Assembly: GCF_018139145.2 (NCBI RefSeq)
Contig: NC_059473.1
Span: 69,360,707 to 69,424,706, forward strand
Direction of reading: 5' to 3'
Origin: Gymnogyps californianus
Lineage: Eukaryota; Chordata; Aves; Accipitriformes; Cathartidae
DNA: 64,000 nt
The position numbers and the translations under genes were made by a program. Positions 35,001 through 48,090 of this stretch are shown here, piece after piece. The notes under the pieces were generated by a model. That model was not told where the DNA came from. It was given only the letters and a program-made list of their open reading frames with translations, and did no database searches. Position 1 is the first letter of the stretch. Every line of letters begins with the position of its first letter.

Positions 35001-37574
35001 CAGAACAGAAGACTATTGAAGAGCACAAGCTGAATATGAACATGCTTCTTCACGTTTAGCTCCATATAACCTATTTCCCAGCAGGACAAAGGCAAAGCTA
35101 GGCAAGTGGTTAGGTAACAGATGGCAGCAAAGATCCTCTTCCACTGGTGAATGCAGAAGTCTGGCTTTTGTACAGGAGACTTAATTTTGAATCAGAGATG
35201 ATCACAAGCAATTTTTTTTAATTCTCAGGTTTCACAGTGCTCCTATCTATCCAAAACAATAATCCCAAGGCAACTGAAAGTCCCAAGAGCTAAGTCTTCT
35301 ACTCAACAGAGAGCAGAAAAGATGGTGTTTTGACTGCACCTGATGAAAAAACTTTTTAGTGACCTTGGCAGGATTTGGAAGACAGTTGTAAAAGACATTA
35401 TCTGTCTCAGTTTCTGAGAGATAAAGGAAGAGTACATTTTAAAAGACCCTTCTTTTGTACATATGGAGATGCGCAACAAATGCATGTATGATGCTACTTA
35501 AAACTCCACATTTGGTACAATATCTTTCTTTCTATCCCACTCGGCTATGCAAAGGTCACAACTCCAACTGGCTGCAATTGCCCCTCTTGGTGAAGGTCTG
35601 AACAGAGGGACTTGTCAGGACATGAGACCAAACAGAGCCGATTTCTCCAATCCATGGCTGGGGATGAAGCGTATTAGTGACTACAGGAAGGAAACACCTT
35701 TTACTGACTCATTCTGTGCTGTGCCGTGCCACTTCTATACGTGAATGAATAACTACAATCTAAAGGGCAGTTTCTTTTATGCATGGTAATTACATTTAAT
35801 ATTGCACATAGTTTGGAGCGGACTGATTAGCATAACAACTGTCTACATCTTTCTCCAAGGAGCAGTGGACACAGTGCTGTCTGCAGTATTTCTATGCATC
35901 AGTTCTTCAATAAAACCTGGCTCACCTTTAGTGTCTGTTGCCAATCCACATGCACTGGGAAGAAGCCAGATTCAGATTAGCTAGAAAACAAGCTCAAAAA
36001 GTCTATCAATTTCATCTCAGCTATGTTGAAGAGACTCATCAGTGGAAAGCAAGCAAGCAATACATATACATAGACTATTCATGGGGCTTTCCATCCTTGT
36101 GAGAAAAATCCTCATCCTCTGAGTAATTGCGTTTAAAAATAAAACAGAAGACTGGAAATGAAAATATTACAAGCTGGAAGGATTCATGGTGTACGGAGTT
36201 TTGCTTTGCCTGCTATCAGTGTGCTCAAATGGAGGGTGAGAATGCAAGTGATCAAAACCTTCAGACACTGAGTTAATAGCCACTCCTATCCGGAGACATC
36301 CAGGGATCAATACATGCTGCACTAGCCTTTGTCAAAATGCTGTACGGCAGTTGAGTGTTGCAACCAGTACTTAAATTAAGCAAGTGGACCACAAACCGTT
36401 TCTCCTTACCTGACTGAAAAGTATCACTTGCACTATAATTATGGCATAAAAAATCCTAATGACAATAATTAATGAACTCTCTTTCTAAGGCATAGTCTTA
36501 GGAGAGCAGGACCGAGTATCTCGAAATGTATACTCTTCTGCTCCGCCTTTATTAAATGACCTCAGGCAAGCTGTCAATGTATGTGAGCTCTATAAAGACG
36601 TTGCCTAAGACAGGATTTCATCATTTCAGTGTAGGGACAATGAACAGCATATAAAAGAATATTAATGCAATGGAAATATCCATGTTGCATAGCTCCTTCT
36701 TAACAAGGATTACTTTTGCAATACTTAACACTGCTGGCAACTGTAAACCTATCATAGGCTTAAAATTCCTGATGAGTGGGCAAAAAAGCCCCGTTTTCTA
36801 AGTGAAGAGTCTATTGCAGTCAGTCTTGTAAAAGAAACCTTTTAGTGTCAGTGATAATGAAAATATCTGCTACCTATGACAGAGTTAAAATGGTGTCATG
36901 ACCTGGCAATTTCTTTTCAGTGCTGTCACATCCATGCACTGCACAGATCGGTATTGTCATCATGTAAATGTAATAGGATTCTTTATTCTGCATTGTTGCT
37001 CAGTTGGGAACAGTAATTCTAAGTTTCCTGTGAGTTGTGAATAGCAGCAGGGGGCCATGAATAGCTTGGAAACCTATATTTTTTCCATTTATTTTTTTTT
37101 AAATGCAAATTACACTAGTAAGTCAAAAAAATCACTTTTGTTAAAAATACATTCAGAATTAACAAATGCCAAAAAGAAAAGAAAAAAAAGACACATTTGG
37201 ATTGTATCTCTTGCCTTCTGAATATTTAAGTTTATAACAAAAGCCCAGCCTAGAAAAATAACATTCTTTACTGGATTTTGAGGAGGATACAGCTGTACAA
37301 ATCAAAAATGTCATCCAGATATTCTCACATTACTGTGCTCTAAACTGCTTCCAGAAGAGATCTGTCCACTAATCATTTAGTTTAGTAGTCAACAGTCCTA
37401 ATTTCTTTTTAATGGTGGTGCTCTAACTGCAACTTAAGCAGGGTTATGAATACCAGCTTCATATACGTATGTATGTGTATATATATGTATACTGTGTGTA
37501 TGTGAGTGTGTGTATATCTACTCTATATGTAATATATGAATACGCATTTATATTGTAATCCTTAATAGTTAGAT
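32031..37574. other. Noncoding, no recognisable gene
   Basis: AT-rich, with a poly-T stretch near 33989-34007 and TG/TA-rich microsatellites at 34278-34310 and 37461-37530. No coding motif was recognised on either strand. Confidence 0.6.
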
Positions 37575-37740
37575 GTGCTTCCTATTTCCTAAGCACTTCA
37601 CAAACACTAACTATTCAAACCTCACAAAAAACCTGTGAGGCACATATTATTCCCGTTTTATAGATGGGAAGACTAAGACACAGAGAAAGTAAGGCCAAAA
37701 TTTTCTAGATTAAAATCAGGCCTAAAACCTACGTGTAGAC
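37575..37740 (+). mobile_element. MIR-like SINE core, degraded
   Basis: TAAGCACTTCACAAACACTA, then CCTCACAAAAAACCTGTGAG, then TTATTCCCGTTTTATAGATG, then GAAGACTAAGACACAGAGA follow the order of the MIR consensus (size class, Cap-like centre, and the ACAGATGAGGAAACTGAGG block). MIR-type core SINEs predate amniote divergence, so few recognisable copies persist in birds. The match is from memory of the consensus and imperfect. Confidence 0.65.
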
Positions 37741-38340
37741 ACTTCATTAAATTGTCTGACTTCTAAAATTGCTAACTACCAGTAGCCACCATTCCATGGG
37801 AAATCACTGAAAGGTATGAAAAATTGTCTTCTGAAAATTGGATTGCTGCTTAGGTGCCTAAACTGGTTTCTTTTCAAGTTAAAAATTTTCTTCTAGAAAT
37901 GTGATTTTGATTAACTGGTATACAGGAAAAGCTAAAATACCCTGTTATGACATTTTCATTCCATTTAAACCTCTACATTGTGTTTAATACTATACATCTG
38001 CTATATTTAATACTACATAAAAGTAGACACTTTCAAAACTTTTCAAGTTATGGGAAATTTCAGCCTGGCACTTGGAAGTTGCATGATTTTCCAGGGGGTG
38101 AAAAGCAGCGCTACCCAGAATGAACTCAGAATTTCAGGTACCGAAGTCTGAAAAGTTAAATTTGAGATCCAAGTCAGCAATGAATGCTTTATGGGATCAG
38201 GCCTGGTGGACATGCTTGATTCAGGCAGGAAATCCCTAGCAGGATCTGGGCCTGGAGCTCTTGGCCCTGTGCATCAGATGCTTTCTGGGTTATGCAGCCC
38301 CTGTCAATAGTTATTCCTGTGTATTTTATATACATAGACA

Positions 38341-38341
38341 T

Positions 38342-38375
<34 letters not shown>
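38341..38375. repeat. (CA)11 (TA)6 compound microsatellite
   Basis: Pure CA dinucleotides from 38342 to 38363 run into pure TA to 38375. Likely polymorphic in length. Confidence 0.95.
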
Positions 38376-38376
<1 letters not shown>

Positions 38377-41300
38377 AAAAAATCTCACTGAATAAATGTA
38401 CGTATAGTTCCTGAACATGTCCCATATCTTATTTTCACTGGTGAATGCCTGTTCCTCTGTCATTGTCCAGAGTTGTTGCTTGTGACACTGTACATCCATG
38501 CAGACACAGCAAAGGGCACTGGTTTGTACAGGGATGGATGAGTGGCGTGAGCGCGCAGGCTGTGGGAGCTCGGGAGCCGCGCGGGTGCGAGGGTTTGGCC
38601 AGCAAGGAAAATGGAGTTGCTCGGGGGCATCTCGAGCCTTTCCAAGTGCTGACCTTCCCTTTTGCCCTCAAAAGCTACGTGGTCACCTCAGGTGTGGTAG
38701 GTGCGTACGTTTGCCTATGCAAGGTCTGAGCAAAGAAACAATGACAATCCAAGTTTCCGAAAAGCCTGAGCAAAATATTGGGTTTTTCCTAATGAAAGCC
38801 ACCTAAGTGCTTGAAAATACAGATCAGATGTAGAACAAAACATATGTTCCTAGGAGTTCAGAGTATTTCATATACACATTGACCTACTAGCAAAATTCCC
38901 AAAGGCATCTTGTTGCCAACTACGTAACAGCACAGTTTTTTTTTCAGCCACAATAATACAGGAAGATAAAATACACATTCTAACACACAACAGATCCCCC
39001 AAATATACCACAAAAAGGTCTCCAATATTTCTTCAACTCAACTAGTCCCTCCCCGCCCTCCCCAACTGAAACAAAAAAATAAAATATATGGATCCCTTAT
39101 GGTGCAATTAGAAAAAAAAAGCTCACTTACAGAGAATTTTCAGTTGAAATTAGATATAAAAGAGTAAACATAGCTAGTACATATTCAGTTGGCCTTTGTT
39201 GATAGAAATCTGCAGATGTCTCTGTAGTTAGTAAAAGACATTTAGAGATAGCTATAAAAGCACCTACAGTGCGATAAATAAAAACAGCGGGATTAAGAAG
39301 CACTGTTTCTGCTGCTTATTTCCAGTAGGTTCAATTATTAGTTTATGTTACCCTTTTCCCCACCCCGACCCCCAAAAGGTCTCATTTCTTTTTTTTTCTT
39401 TTTAACCATTATAAACTGTTTGTTTCTTGACCACTGTGGAGCCTCAAAAGTAAAGCACTTCTCAGACAGCTGGCAGTTTTCTACTTGGTCGCTCTGGAGC
39501 CGTGGAGCAGCAGAGCCTTATTCCCTGACATGAAAACAAAACAAAACCAAACAGAAGAAAACCACTGACTTAGAAATCGTTCAGAATTAACAGCAGCATG
39601 TTGAGCCTAAAGGACGTTACTTCAGAAAGCTTGCACGGAGTTTCTCTGATGTGCAACGCAGTTGGGTTAAGGCAAGTATGAACTGTACAGCCTTCAGGGC
39701 AGACAACGCGCTGTCTATTGACTTCTGCTGCAAGGTCATTCTGGTATTTTTAGTGTTGTGTTGAGTAAGAGGACTCAACACGGCCAGGAGTGCGGAGGGG
39801 GCTCTGAAAGCACCGAATGGGCTGGGTTCATTCTTAATCCAGATGGGCTGCGCTGGCAGTGGCCAGGGTAGGGAAGAGCCAGAGGATGGCACCAATGCTC
39901 TGGCCCTCTGGTGCTGGGAGGCAGGAGGTCCAAGGTGGAGGTCTGGGGCATCTCCCTTAGTACCTGTTAGAAAGAAGGGCTGAAGGTGTCTGTTGTTTTT
40001 TGTCTCACTGTTCAATCAGCTTGCTTTTTTTTTTTAGCACACAAACTGGATTTTTTTTGCTCTTTGAAGAACCAGAAGGCCATCCTGAAACAGTTTCTTT
40101 GACAGGTCCTCCAGCCCACGTTGCGTAGTGCCCATGTTTACTTTGACCTAGAAGAAAGACAGAAAAAGAATGATACTTATAATCCACCATATACCTATCT
40201 GATCACTGCCCTGCTGCTCTGGTGCCCTTTTGCAAGCAAGTGTAAGCCACCAACCAGTAACAGTTCAGCCACACATGGGATGAAGAGCACAGAAAGACAA
40301 AGTGTTTGCTCAGGTGATCGCTTGGCTCTCTTTGGAACATTGTCAGAGAAGTCAGCACAGGTTTTCTAAACCATTCTAGGCAGGAGTGATATTTAATTAT
40401 AGTCTTAACTAGATATCCATGGGTCAACTGGAAGATGACCTGACCTACAATAATCCATCAGAAATGTAGCTGTCTTTGTAAAAGCAAGAAATGACACAGT
40501 ATGAGGACAGAAGGGCTGAATCGCAGGTGCCTGGGAAAGCCACCCAAGGCTCACTTGCAAAGCAGACTGCATGTGCGAGTGCCACAGCCCTGTACTCCTG
40601 AACAGTGTTGTCCCAAACCTGTGTTTTGTAACTCCAGCTTTCAGTCTAAAACAGACAAGATGTTGTTGGTTGCTAGACAAGGCTTAGCTGGTAGTTTATT
40701 TAAATGAAATGTTGCCCATAATGTCTGAATCCCACAAATATGAGGAGATAATAATGCAGCAGATTTGTACTGCATGAACTTGCTGAGTGTCACGGTGGTT
40801 ATACTTTATGTGCTGTTTTTTGCATCTTGCTTATGTTTCATTTATACTTCAAGTGAATGGTAATGTAGGTAGTACCTTCAGTATGTGCAATTATCTAGAC
40901 AAATACCTGCAGCCTCAGACTGGGAGACCATGACCAGCATAATGCACATGTAAATACAACAGAGAGAAAAGATGGGACCAGGTACTAAGGCAAATACATT
41001 AACCCCTCCTACACTCCTCTGTCCCTGAGTTATTGTCTTGAAATCCCTCTAACATTTGGTGAAAGGTAGGATCCCATTAGCCAGAAACTATCGTTAAGTG
41101 CCTTCTAGTGAAAAGCAATGCCTACAATGTCTTGTGTAGCGGAATACACATAAGTGGGCATATATATATACACACATATATGTAAAGGGGTCTGTGTGCA
41201 TATGGGTGTGTGTGTTTCTATGCATATATAGTATGTGTGTATACATATATATAATGCAAAGATTCTCAGACTTCACAGAACGCGAGGAGAGCAAGCTTCA

Positions 41301-43315
41301 CTTCAGGGCTGAACTGCTTTTGAGCAATTTCTCCAGTGCATTAGGCATCAGCATCAGACATGCATGCTTTTTTTTTTTGCTTCACTTCTTCTTTTCTTGA
41401 GCAAACAAGTTTACGGTGAAAAACGTAAAGAAAAATCTCTCTCCCCTCCCTCCTTCCTACTGTTTTTAGAGCAGTGATCATGCAGTGCAGTCTTGTTCCA
41501 CAACTATAACTGTGTTTTTTCATGTGCAGCAGAATCAGTGCCACGGAGTGTTTAGTCACCTTTCTTGGTCACCTCCCAAGAGCAGAATTTTCTCTTGACA
41601 ATTGATTTCCACCATCTTATTGTGTTCTTGTCCCATGGTCTGGAAATGAGCACTGGCATCTCCTGCACAGAATGCCAGGAAGCTGCTTTTTAGTACATCA
41701 GCTGTGGTCACACTGCAAGGAGGTACATGAGCACCAGTTTTGTCCCATTCTCTTTAAAAAGCGTATTCATTTTGAAGGGACTGTCTAGGCTTCTTGGCTT
41801 GTACAGCATAGAGCACACTGTTGGCACTTAAATAATAAAAAAAAGCCATTTATAACAGGTAGATAAACGTCATGATAAGAATTCTCCCCCAAAACACCAG
41901 TGTTTTATTTAAAATAATTTAAAACTACATATATTTTTCTCTTTAAAAAGTAAGCTGATTTAAATTAAATGTGAAATTGGGAGACATGATAAGGAGAGCT
42001 GTGACTGGAATTCAAAGCCTAAAATATAGAGAAAAGAAACAAAGTGAGCCTGAATCTAATAATTCTGGACTATTTAAGGAAACAGTAGCTGGAGATAGTC
42101 ACCTCAATTCACTATCTACAGATAATGCTTCTTTTTCATAAATCAAGATTTTTTTTCCTTAAGTATCCTGTTCATTTACGGTAGTTTTGCATAACTGATG
42201 AAATTCCACGTGAATGTACTGTGTGCGTTTAAACTGAACTGGAATATTCTTATAAGTAGACCTTGACTGAAGTCAGAAATAAAAAGTAATAATTCTTTAG
42301 ATAAAAAAGTCCTGACACAATAGAAATGTAAACATGAGGAGCCTGAATAAATCAATATAATTATTTAATTGCACGTGTAAGTTTGTGTAGATTCAATATA
42401 ACCTCCAAATTAACAAAATGAAGTGCTAACTTTAGCACACAGGAAGAAAATGGTTACAAAACAGTGTGTCTTAACAGTTAGCAATTACTAAACCCAGCAT
42501 TCCTTCAGGATAATAATTAAACTGTGCATGTATAAAACAGTTAAAATTGATTTAAATCACTTGGATGTAAATCTATCTGGCTTGAATTGAAATAAAGGTT
42601 TGTGTTGATGGAATTCTGTCATTGCAATCCACTAAATCAATTCATGTCAGCAAGCAGTATGTGGGTGATGACTGAGACCTGTCACACAACTCTACATGTC
42701 TTTAAGATTTGTACTATTTCTGTATATGAATCGATCAGGGAAATATATGGGGGGTTCTCTGTGCTTATTACTGCAATACATGTTGAAATTTGCATTTTGA
42801 CAGAATCTGTACAACCATTAGAAGCTGATACTGTTTTGGTAAGCTCTTCAAAGCTGAGGTCATATGATCTTCTTCACTTTTGTAGCATGCCTAGCACACC
42901 TATAGGTACTACCACACCACAGACAACAAAAAGAGGTGTTATTGTGCCTTTGGATATAGTTAGTAAGCAGATGATTTAAAGGCAACTGTCTCCTATTTCT
43001 CTCATAAACCCGGAGCTCCACATGAGTTGCACCCCAGTGTGAGCCTGAATAACAGAGGACGCAGAGGTGGCAATAAGCTATCTTCATATTTTCTTGATCT
43101 TGTGCAGGAATTAGACAGGATAGTGCTTAATATATCCTCCACTGCCTATGGATTCAAAGACATTTTGTAGCAATTGATAAAGGTGTGGAAATAGTTATAT
43201 GAATACAGCTATACGGATATGTATGGGTATAGTTGTATCCTGGATGGATATGATTATACTTTGGACAGCGGTGAGAGTATGGCAATGGACTCCATAAAGC
43301 AGAAGGTCTATTCTC

Positions 43316-43365
43316 TCTCCTCTCCTCTCCTCTCCTCTCCTCTCCTCTCCTCTCCTCTCCTCTCC
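43316..43365. repeat. (TCTCC)10 pentanucleotide microsatellite
   Basis: Ten exact TCTCC units with no interruption. The opposite strand is all purine (GGAGA), a mirror-repeat tract able to form a triplex. Confidence 0.97.
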
Positions 43366-45548
43366 CTTTCTATGTTAAATGATTCTTAGCTTTTACTCAT
43401 CCCCTAGAGATGCTGAGCATTGTACAGTGCAGGTGACATTGGCCAGAGAGTAATGTAAAGTCCTGTTTTTTTTTTTTTTTTCCCCTCCTTGAATACTATG
43501 CAGGCTAACACTGATGTTCTTTGGTGAACAAGATGCCTAGGGAACCAAACCCTTCCTCCCAACAAATAAAGCTTTAAAACATCAAGTATGGCCTGCTGTT
43601 ATCATATCAGTGTGTTTTGATTTCCAGTATGCAATATTACTGTAAATAGTGCTACAAGCAGATCAAACCACGGCTTGATTAATTTGACATTCGAATTTGT
43701 CACTCCACTAGCTAATGGTCTGCCTACATTTACAGAGCAACTGCAGTGTGAATACATATGCATGTGTTCCTGGTGCGCCTCAGCTGTAAACAACAGAAAG
43801 GTATTACAAAATGCTGTAAAAGCCTCTTAAGGACAGACTGTAGCAATTCCAGAGAACCTTGTCAAATACTATACAGTCAGAGGGAAACATGAAATGTCTT
43901 TGTTTGACTGTGGCTGGGACATGGCAATACTTTTGTGGGTTGATTGGACAAAATGTCAGCTCACATACTGATTTCTGTCTCTCAGTTAAGACACCTACAC
44001 TCCAGTGAGAACGCAGCATTGAAATAAGGCGGAACACAGTTTACATGGAATAATCATATATCACTTAGTCTCAGCTACAAGCTTAAAAATATTGCCTTCT
44101 TTTTTTCCACAGGTCTAGCTTTCTTTCCAGTCAGTATGAAGATGCTCAGTAAATGCAATCTGCTGTTCTGGAAGAAACACTGAGAGCATAAAGAGAATGG
44201 GATAATATCTCAGCTAGAGGGCTCCATATGTTGATGACAAGGTATGGTATACTGAGAAAGAAATAGGATTAGAATTGTTCTAAGTACCTATGAGCCACAC
44301 ATAATACTAGGAAGGAAATAACGTTTTCTAAATGCTCAGCACTCTGCCAAAAGTGCAGGTGAAAAATCTTTACTTGAGCACAGACAGATGGGAAGCTGAA
44401 GTTAAGATGGCATTGGAGATATGCACTGTTGTAATTTGAGATTATTAAAAAGCTCCTAGCAAAGCTCCCAAAGGGCCCAATCCTAAGCACTACCGCAGAA
44501 TTGATCGTACCACTGATAAAGGAGTAAATGCCAGTGCCATGCAAAAATCCACTAATCCATTAGCAGACTTGTTTCCACTAATCAGAAGAAATGAAATTAC
44601 ATTCAAGGGTGAATGGAAGTGTATGTTGGGATGGATATTGTTTGCCTGTATTTAGTTCTTTTCCTCAAAAGCGATGTTCAGAAGAGAAACAAAGGAAAAA
44701 AGTAAATGTTGCCCCTTTGTGAGCTGTTCTGTGCTGTGCTTTTACCATGTAGGCCAGTGATGGTAAATAAAAAGCATTTCAAAAGGCTGCAGCAGTGAGG
44801 TAAGATTTATCTGGGCAGTCAGGACTGTTCTGAATTGCAGTTGGCATCCGTACAAGAAATATTTGGAGATGATTATTCCTGGACTGGTCTATGCTTGGGT
44901 GTTAGCTCTAGTGTGAATGTACTCCAGTTGTGTGTATGTGCTGAGATTTGATTACCCATTTAATCCCCAAATATATCAGGCTGCTCTTCTAGGCAGTGGA
45001 TGGAGTTGTCACTCACTGGTTAGGTAAAATACTGTCTTCCATTCAAACTGGTTTTAAAAGCCATGTGTTGTTACATTTGTTTTGGTTTTTTTGAATGTGG
45101 AGACTGGAAATGAGGTACAGAGGTGCCTCAGTGAACAGATGCACTGGTAAGACAAATGTTAAATGCATCCACTAAATAGGCAAGTGGCTGAACTTTTGAT
45201 AAATCTTAATTAAAAAAACTTTTTTGCAACCAAGTTTTGTCAAATCGGACTAGTTTTTACTACACCAAATTCTCATTGCCTCTGAGTGGAACCAGCTTGA
45301 ATGAAAATGGGGGAAAATCAGGTGAGAGGTGGGTGTTACTTAAACAACTGTGACACATTATATCCCGCCCTAAGAAATCATTATAGTTGAACAGAAGAGT
45401 AATTTTGGTGCTTAAGTGTAGCTTGAATTCGGTCTATCAAAAAAGGCTTCTGCCTATTCTGAATTTTTAAGTCACGTCATCTTGCAGCTTAATGAACCTT
45501 TAATATCAGCCTGCCACTCTGCAGAATATCTCAGAAGTTAAGTACTTA

Positions 45549-45692
<144 letters not shown>

Positions 45693-47039
45693 TCAAGAAC
45701 CACTGAGCACACAGACTATTTTTGACGGACCCCCTAATAATCTGTTAAAATTAGACCAGCTAATTGTGGAGATGCAGAAAAAGGGTAAAAAAAATAGAGA
45801 AAGGCAAAGTCCCTTTTTTAATTTTAGAATCAAATTAATTTTAAAATCACAGAAAGACAATGAGGGATTTATAACATCCATCTGTCTATCAGAAATAGCC
45901 ACACATCCCTCTTTTTCAAGTAGACCACCTCACTGGAGTACAAAACAACATGCTATTCAGATATTACAAATGCTGAAAACCATTTATTTATTGGCATGAA
46001 TGCATTGCTTCTGACTGTGATTACTGTGTCTGGCTTGCTGTCATACTGTGGTTCAGTGATGTAGAGGAGAGAGCACATTGATCCGACTCTGTCTGAGAGA
46101 CAGAAGTTTCTCTGATTCCCTGCTTTGACATTTGGGTTGAAATGCATGAACAGAGGGTTGGAACAATTTATCTGAGCTTCAGAGATGAGGCTTCACAGAT
46201 CTAAGGAAACCAGCATTTCTCTCAAGGCGCTGGAGGTCTGCAGGAAGGTTGTAGGGTGGGAGTTATTTATTAATTCACACCATTGCCAGTTCCCGATGGT
46301 CTTCTCATGTTTATTTTAAACAATTTCCAGTGCAATTCAATCTCATCTGAGCCTGAGACCCCTGTTTCTCTGCTATAACACTTTCTTTACACAGGTAAAA
46401 GCACACCCTTTGCTTCCTTTGCACCAGGAGACCCAACTGTTGGCTTTTGGGGGTTATTTGTGGGCAGCTCTCATCCCTGAAATATTGTCTCTTACATAGC
46501 AGATGTGAATTTGACTTTACTTCGATAGAAAAGGGCCAAAGAGTTCAGGTATGGAAGTGCATTTTTCACAGGTCTGGGCACTGCTACCAACAGACTGGCT
46601 CCGTGTACATTAAAAGTAAAAAAAAAAAAGAAAAGGTTCTTTGATAGAGGATAGCTTCTTGTGGATCTAAAATGCAGTAACATTCACATAAAAATCACAA
46701 AATGTAAATTTATAACCCTTGGTTTGAGAACTTTCACAGTGGTTGGAGTCCTTAAAACTTGCATTTATAACGTTATTTTATACTAAGGTACCCCACACTT
46801 ATCAACACAGTCACATGCATTCCAGACATGTTACAAAATCAAATTCTTGTACCCCTCTGTCCACCATTTGCTTTGCAAGCAAAGAGCCACCGAAACACTA
46901 GACTGGACCGGTACAGTATGTCTCTATTGCAGCCACAGATGTGTTGAACCTGTCATCCACCTTCTTCCCGAGCAAGAATGGCCCTTGCAGAAATCATTTA
47001 GCTGATTCTGTGCTCTGTGGCAGCGTTACGTATACTCCT

Positions 47040-48090
47040 ATCCCAGAATGATGTTTTACTAAATTAATCCCTGACATCTCTAATGAAGGAGGTTCTATAG
47101 TCTCTCTGTGTTGCCTTTCCCTGCGCCTAACTTCCTGATGTCTAATTTAAATGTAATTTCCTGCAAATTAACTACTTTTCTACATTTTGGCCTTTTCTTC
47201 CTATCTATATGAAGACAAATGAGCCATTTTTTTTCTTTTATAACTACTTTTAAGCATTTTCAAGAAGTATTTTCATACTATCCATCTTTTCCAGATGTAA
47301 GCATGTCTAGTTCTTTCAAATTTTTCTCACGGCCCATGTTTTTCAAGCCTCTAAATTTCCAAGCCTGAAGATCCTTCTTCCGTCTACTTATGTTTTTCTT
47401 ACAGTGGGGTGCACAAATCAGGACTAACTGGAACAACTGTCATGTCTTCTGTACATTACCTGGAATAACATGGTGGGTTTTTTGTTTTTGTTTTTTATTA
47501 TTTCTTTTTTCAACAGCATCATACAAACGCTTAATAACCAGATCTTTATTTTTATGTTTTGACACTAACTGGAGTCTAGCCAAGTAGTCCATATTTTATC
47601 TGAAGACACCTGATTGATTCTTCCCCACAGGAGTTCTTTTGCACTTGTCTGTATTGAATTTCATCTTCTTGATTTCAAGCCACTTCTCAAGATCATTTTG
47701 ACTTCTAATCCTATCTTCACAAGTGCTCATACCCCTCCCAGTCTGGTTTCATCTGAAATTTTTACAAATGTTCTCTCCTCTATCATCCTTGCTGTTAACA
47801 AAAATAATGAAGAGAAGTATTTCCCTAGCCGAGGTCCCAGTGGGATCCCATCTGAAATGTCATCCCAGCTGGCTGATAACTAAATTTCAAATAAGAGTTT
47901 TGAACAATTCTACACACAACCTGTGATGACTGCATCTGGACAGTGCTTCCCTGGCCTGCTTACAGACCTTTCCTAGGGTCAAAATCTTGCTAAAATCAAG
48001 ATAAATGCCATTTGTGGCTTCCTACTTACTCACTGTCTGTAATCATCAGAATAACTTTATTACAATGTGATCAAGTCTTTGGAAGCATAC
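47040..48090 (-). mobile_element. Ancient CR1 LINE, RT C-terminal part and 3' region
   Basis: On the minus strand, decayed CR1 reverse transcriptase is readable in the right order. AFILILARF near 47982-48011 matches the motif A block. ISDETRLGG near 47733-47765 matches the FADD/LGG block. KWLEIKKMKFNTDKCKR at 47635-47685 matches the end of the palm. The remaining 600 bp towards 47040 match the antisense CR1 3' region, for example TTCTTTCAAATTTTTCTCAC and CCATGTTTTTCAAGCCTCTA. Frames differ between blocks and the metal-binding residues are gone. Decay is much deeper than in the other two CR1 fragments, which suggests an old amniote-age insertion. Confidence 0.85.

Noticed and set aside
43316..43365. 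Regular short repeats as a possible CRISPR array
   Set aside because: It is an uninterrupted 5-bp microsatellite without spacers, in a eukaryotic sequence.
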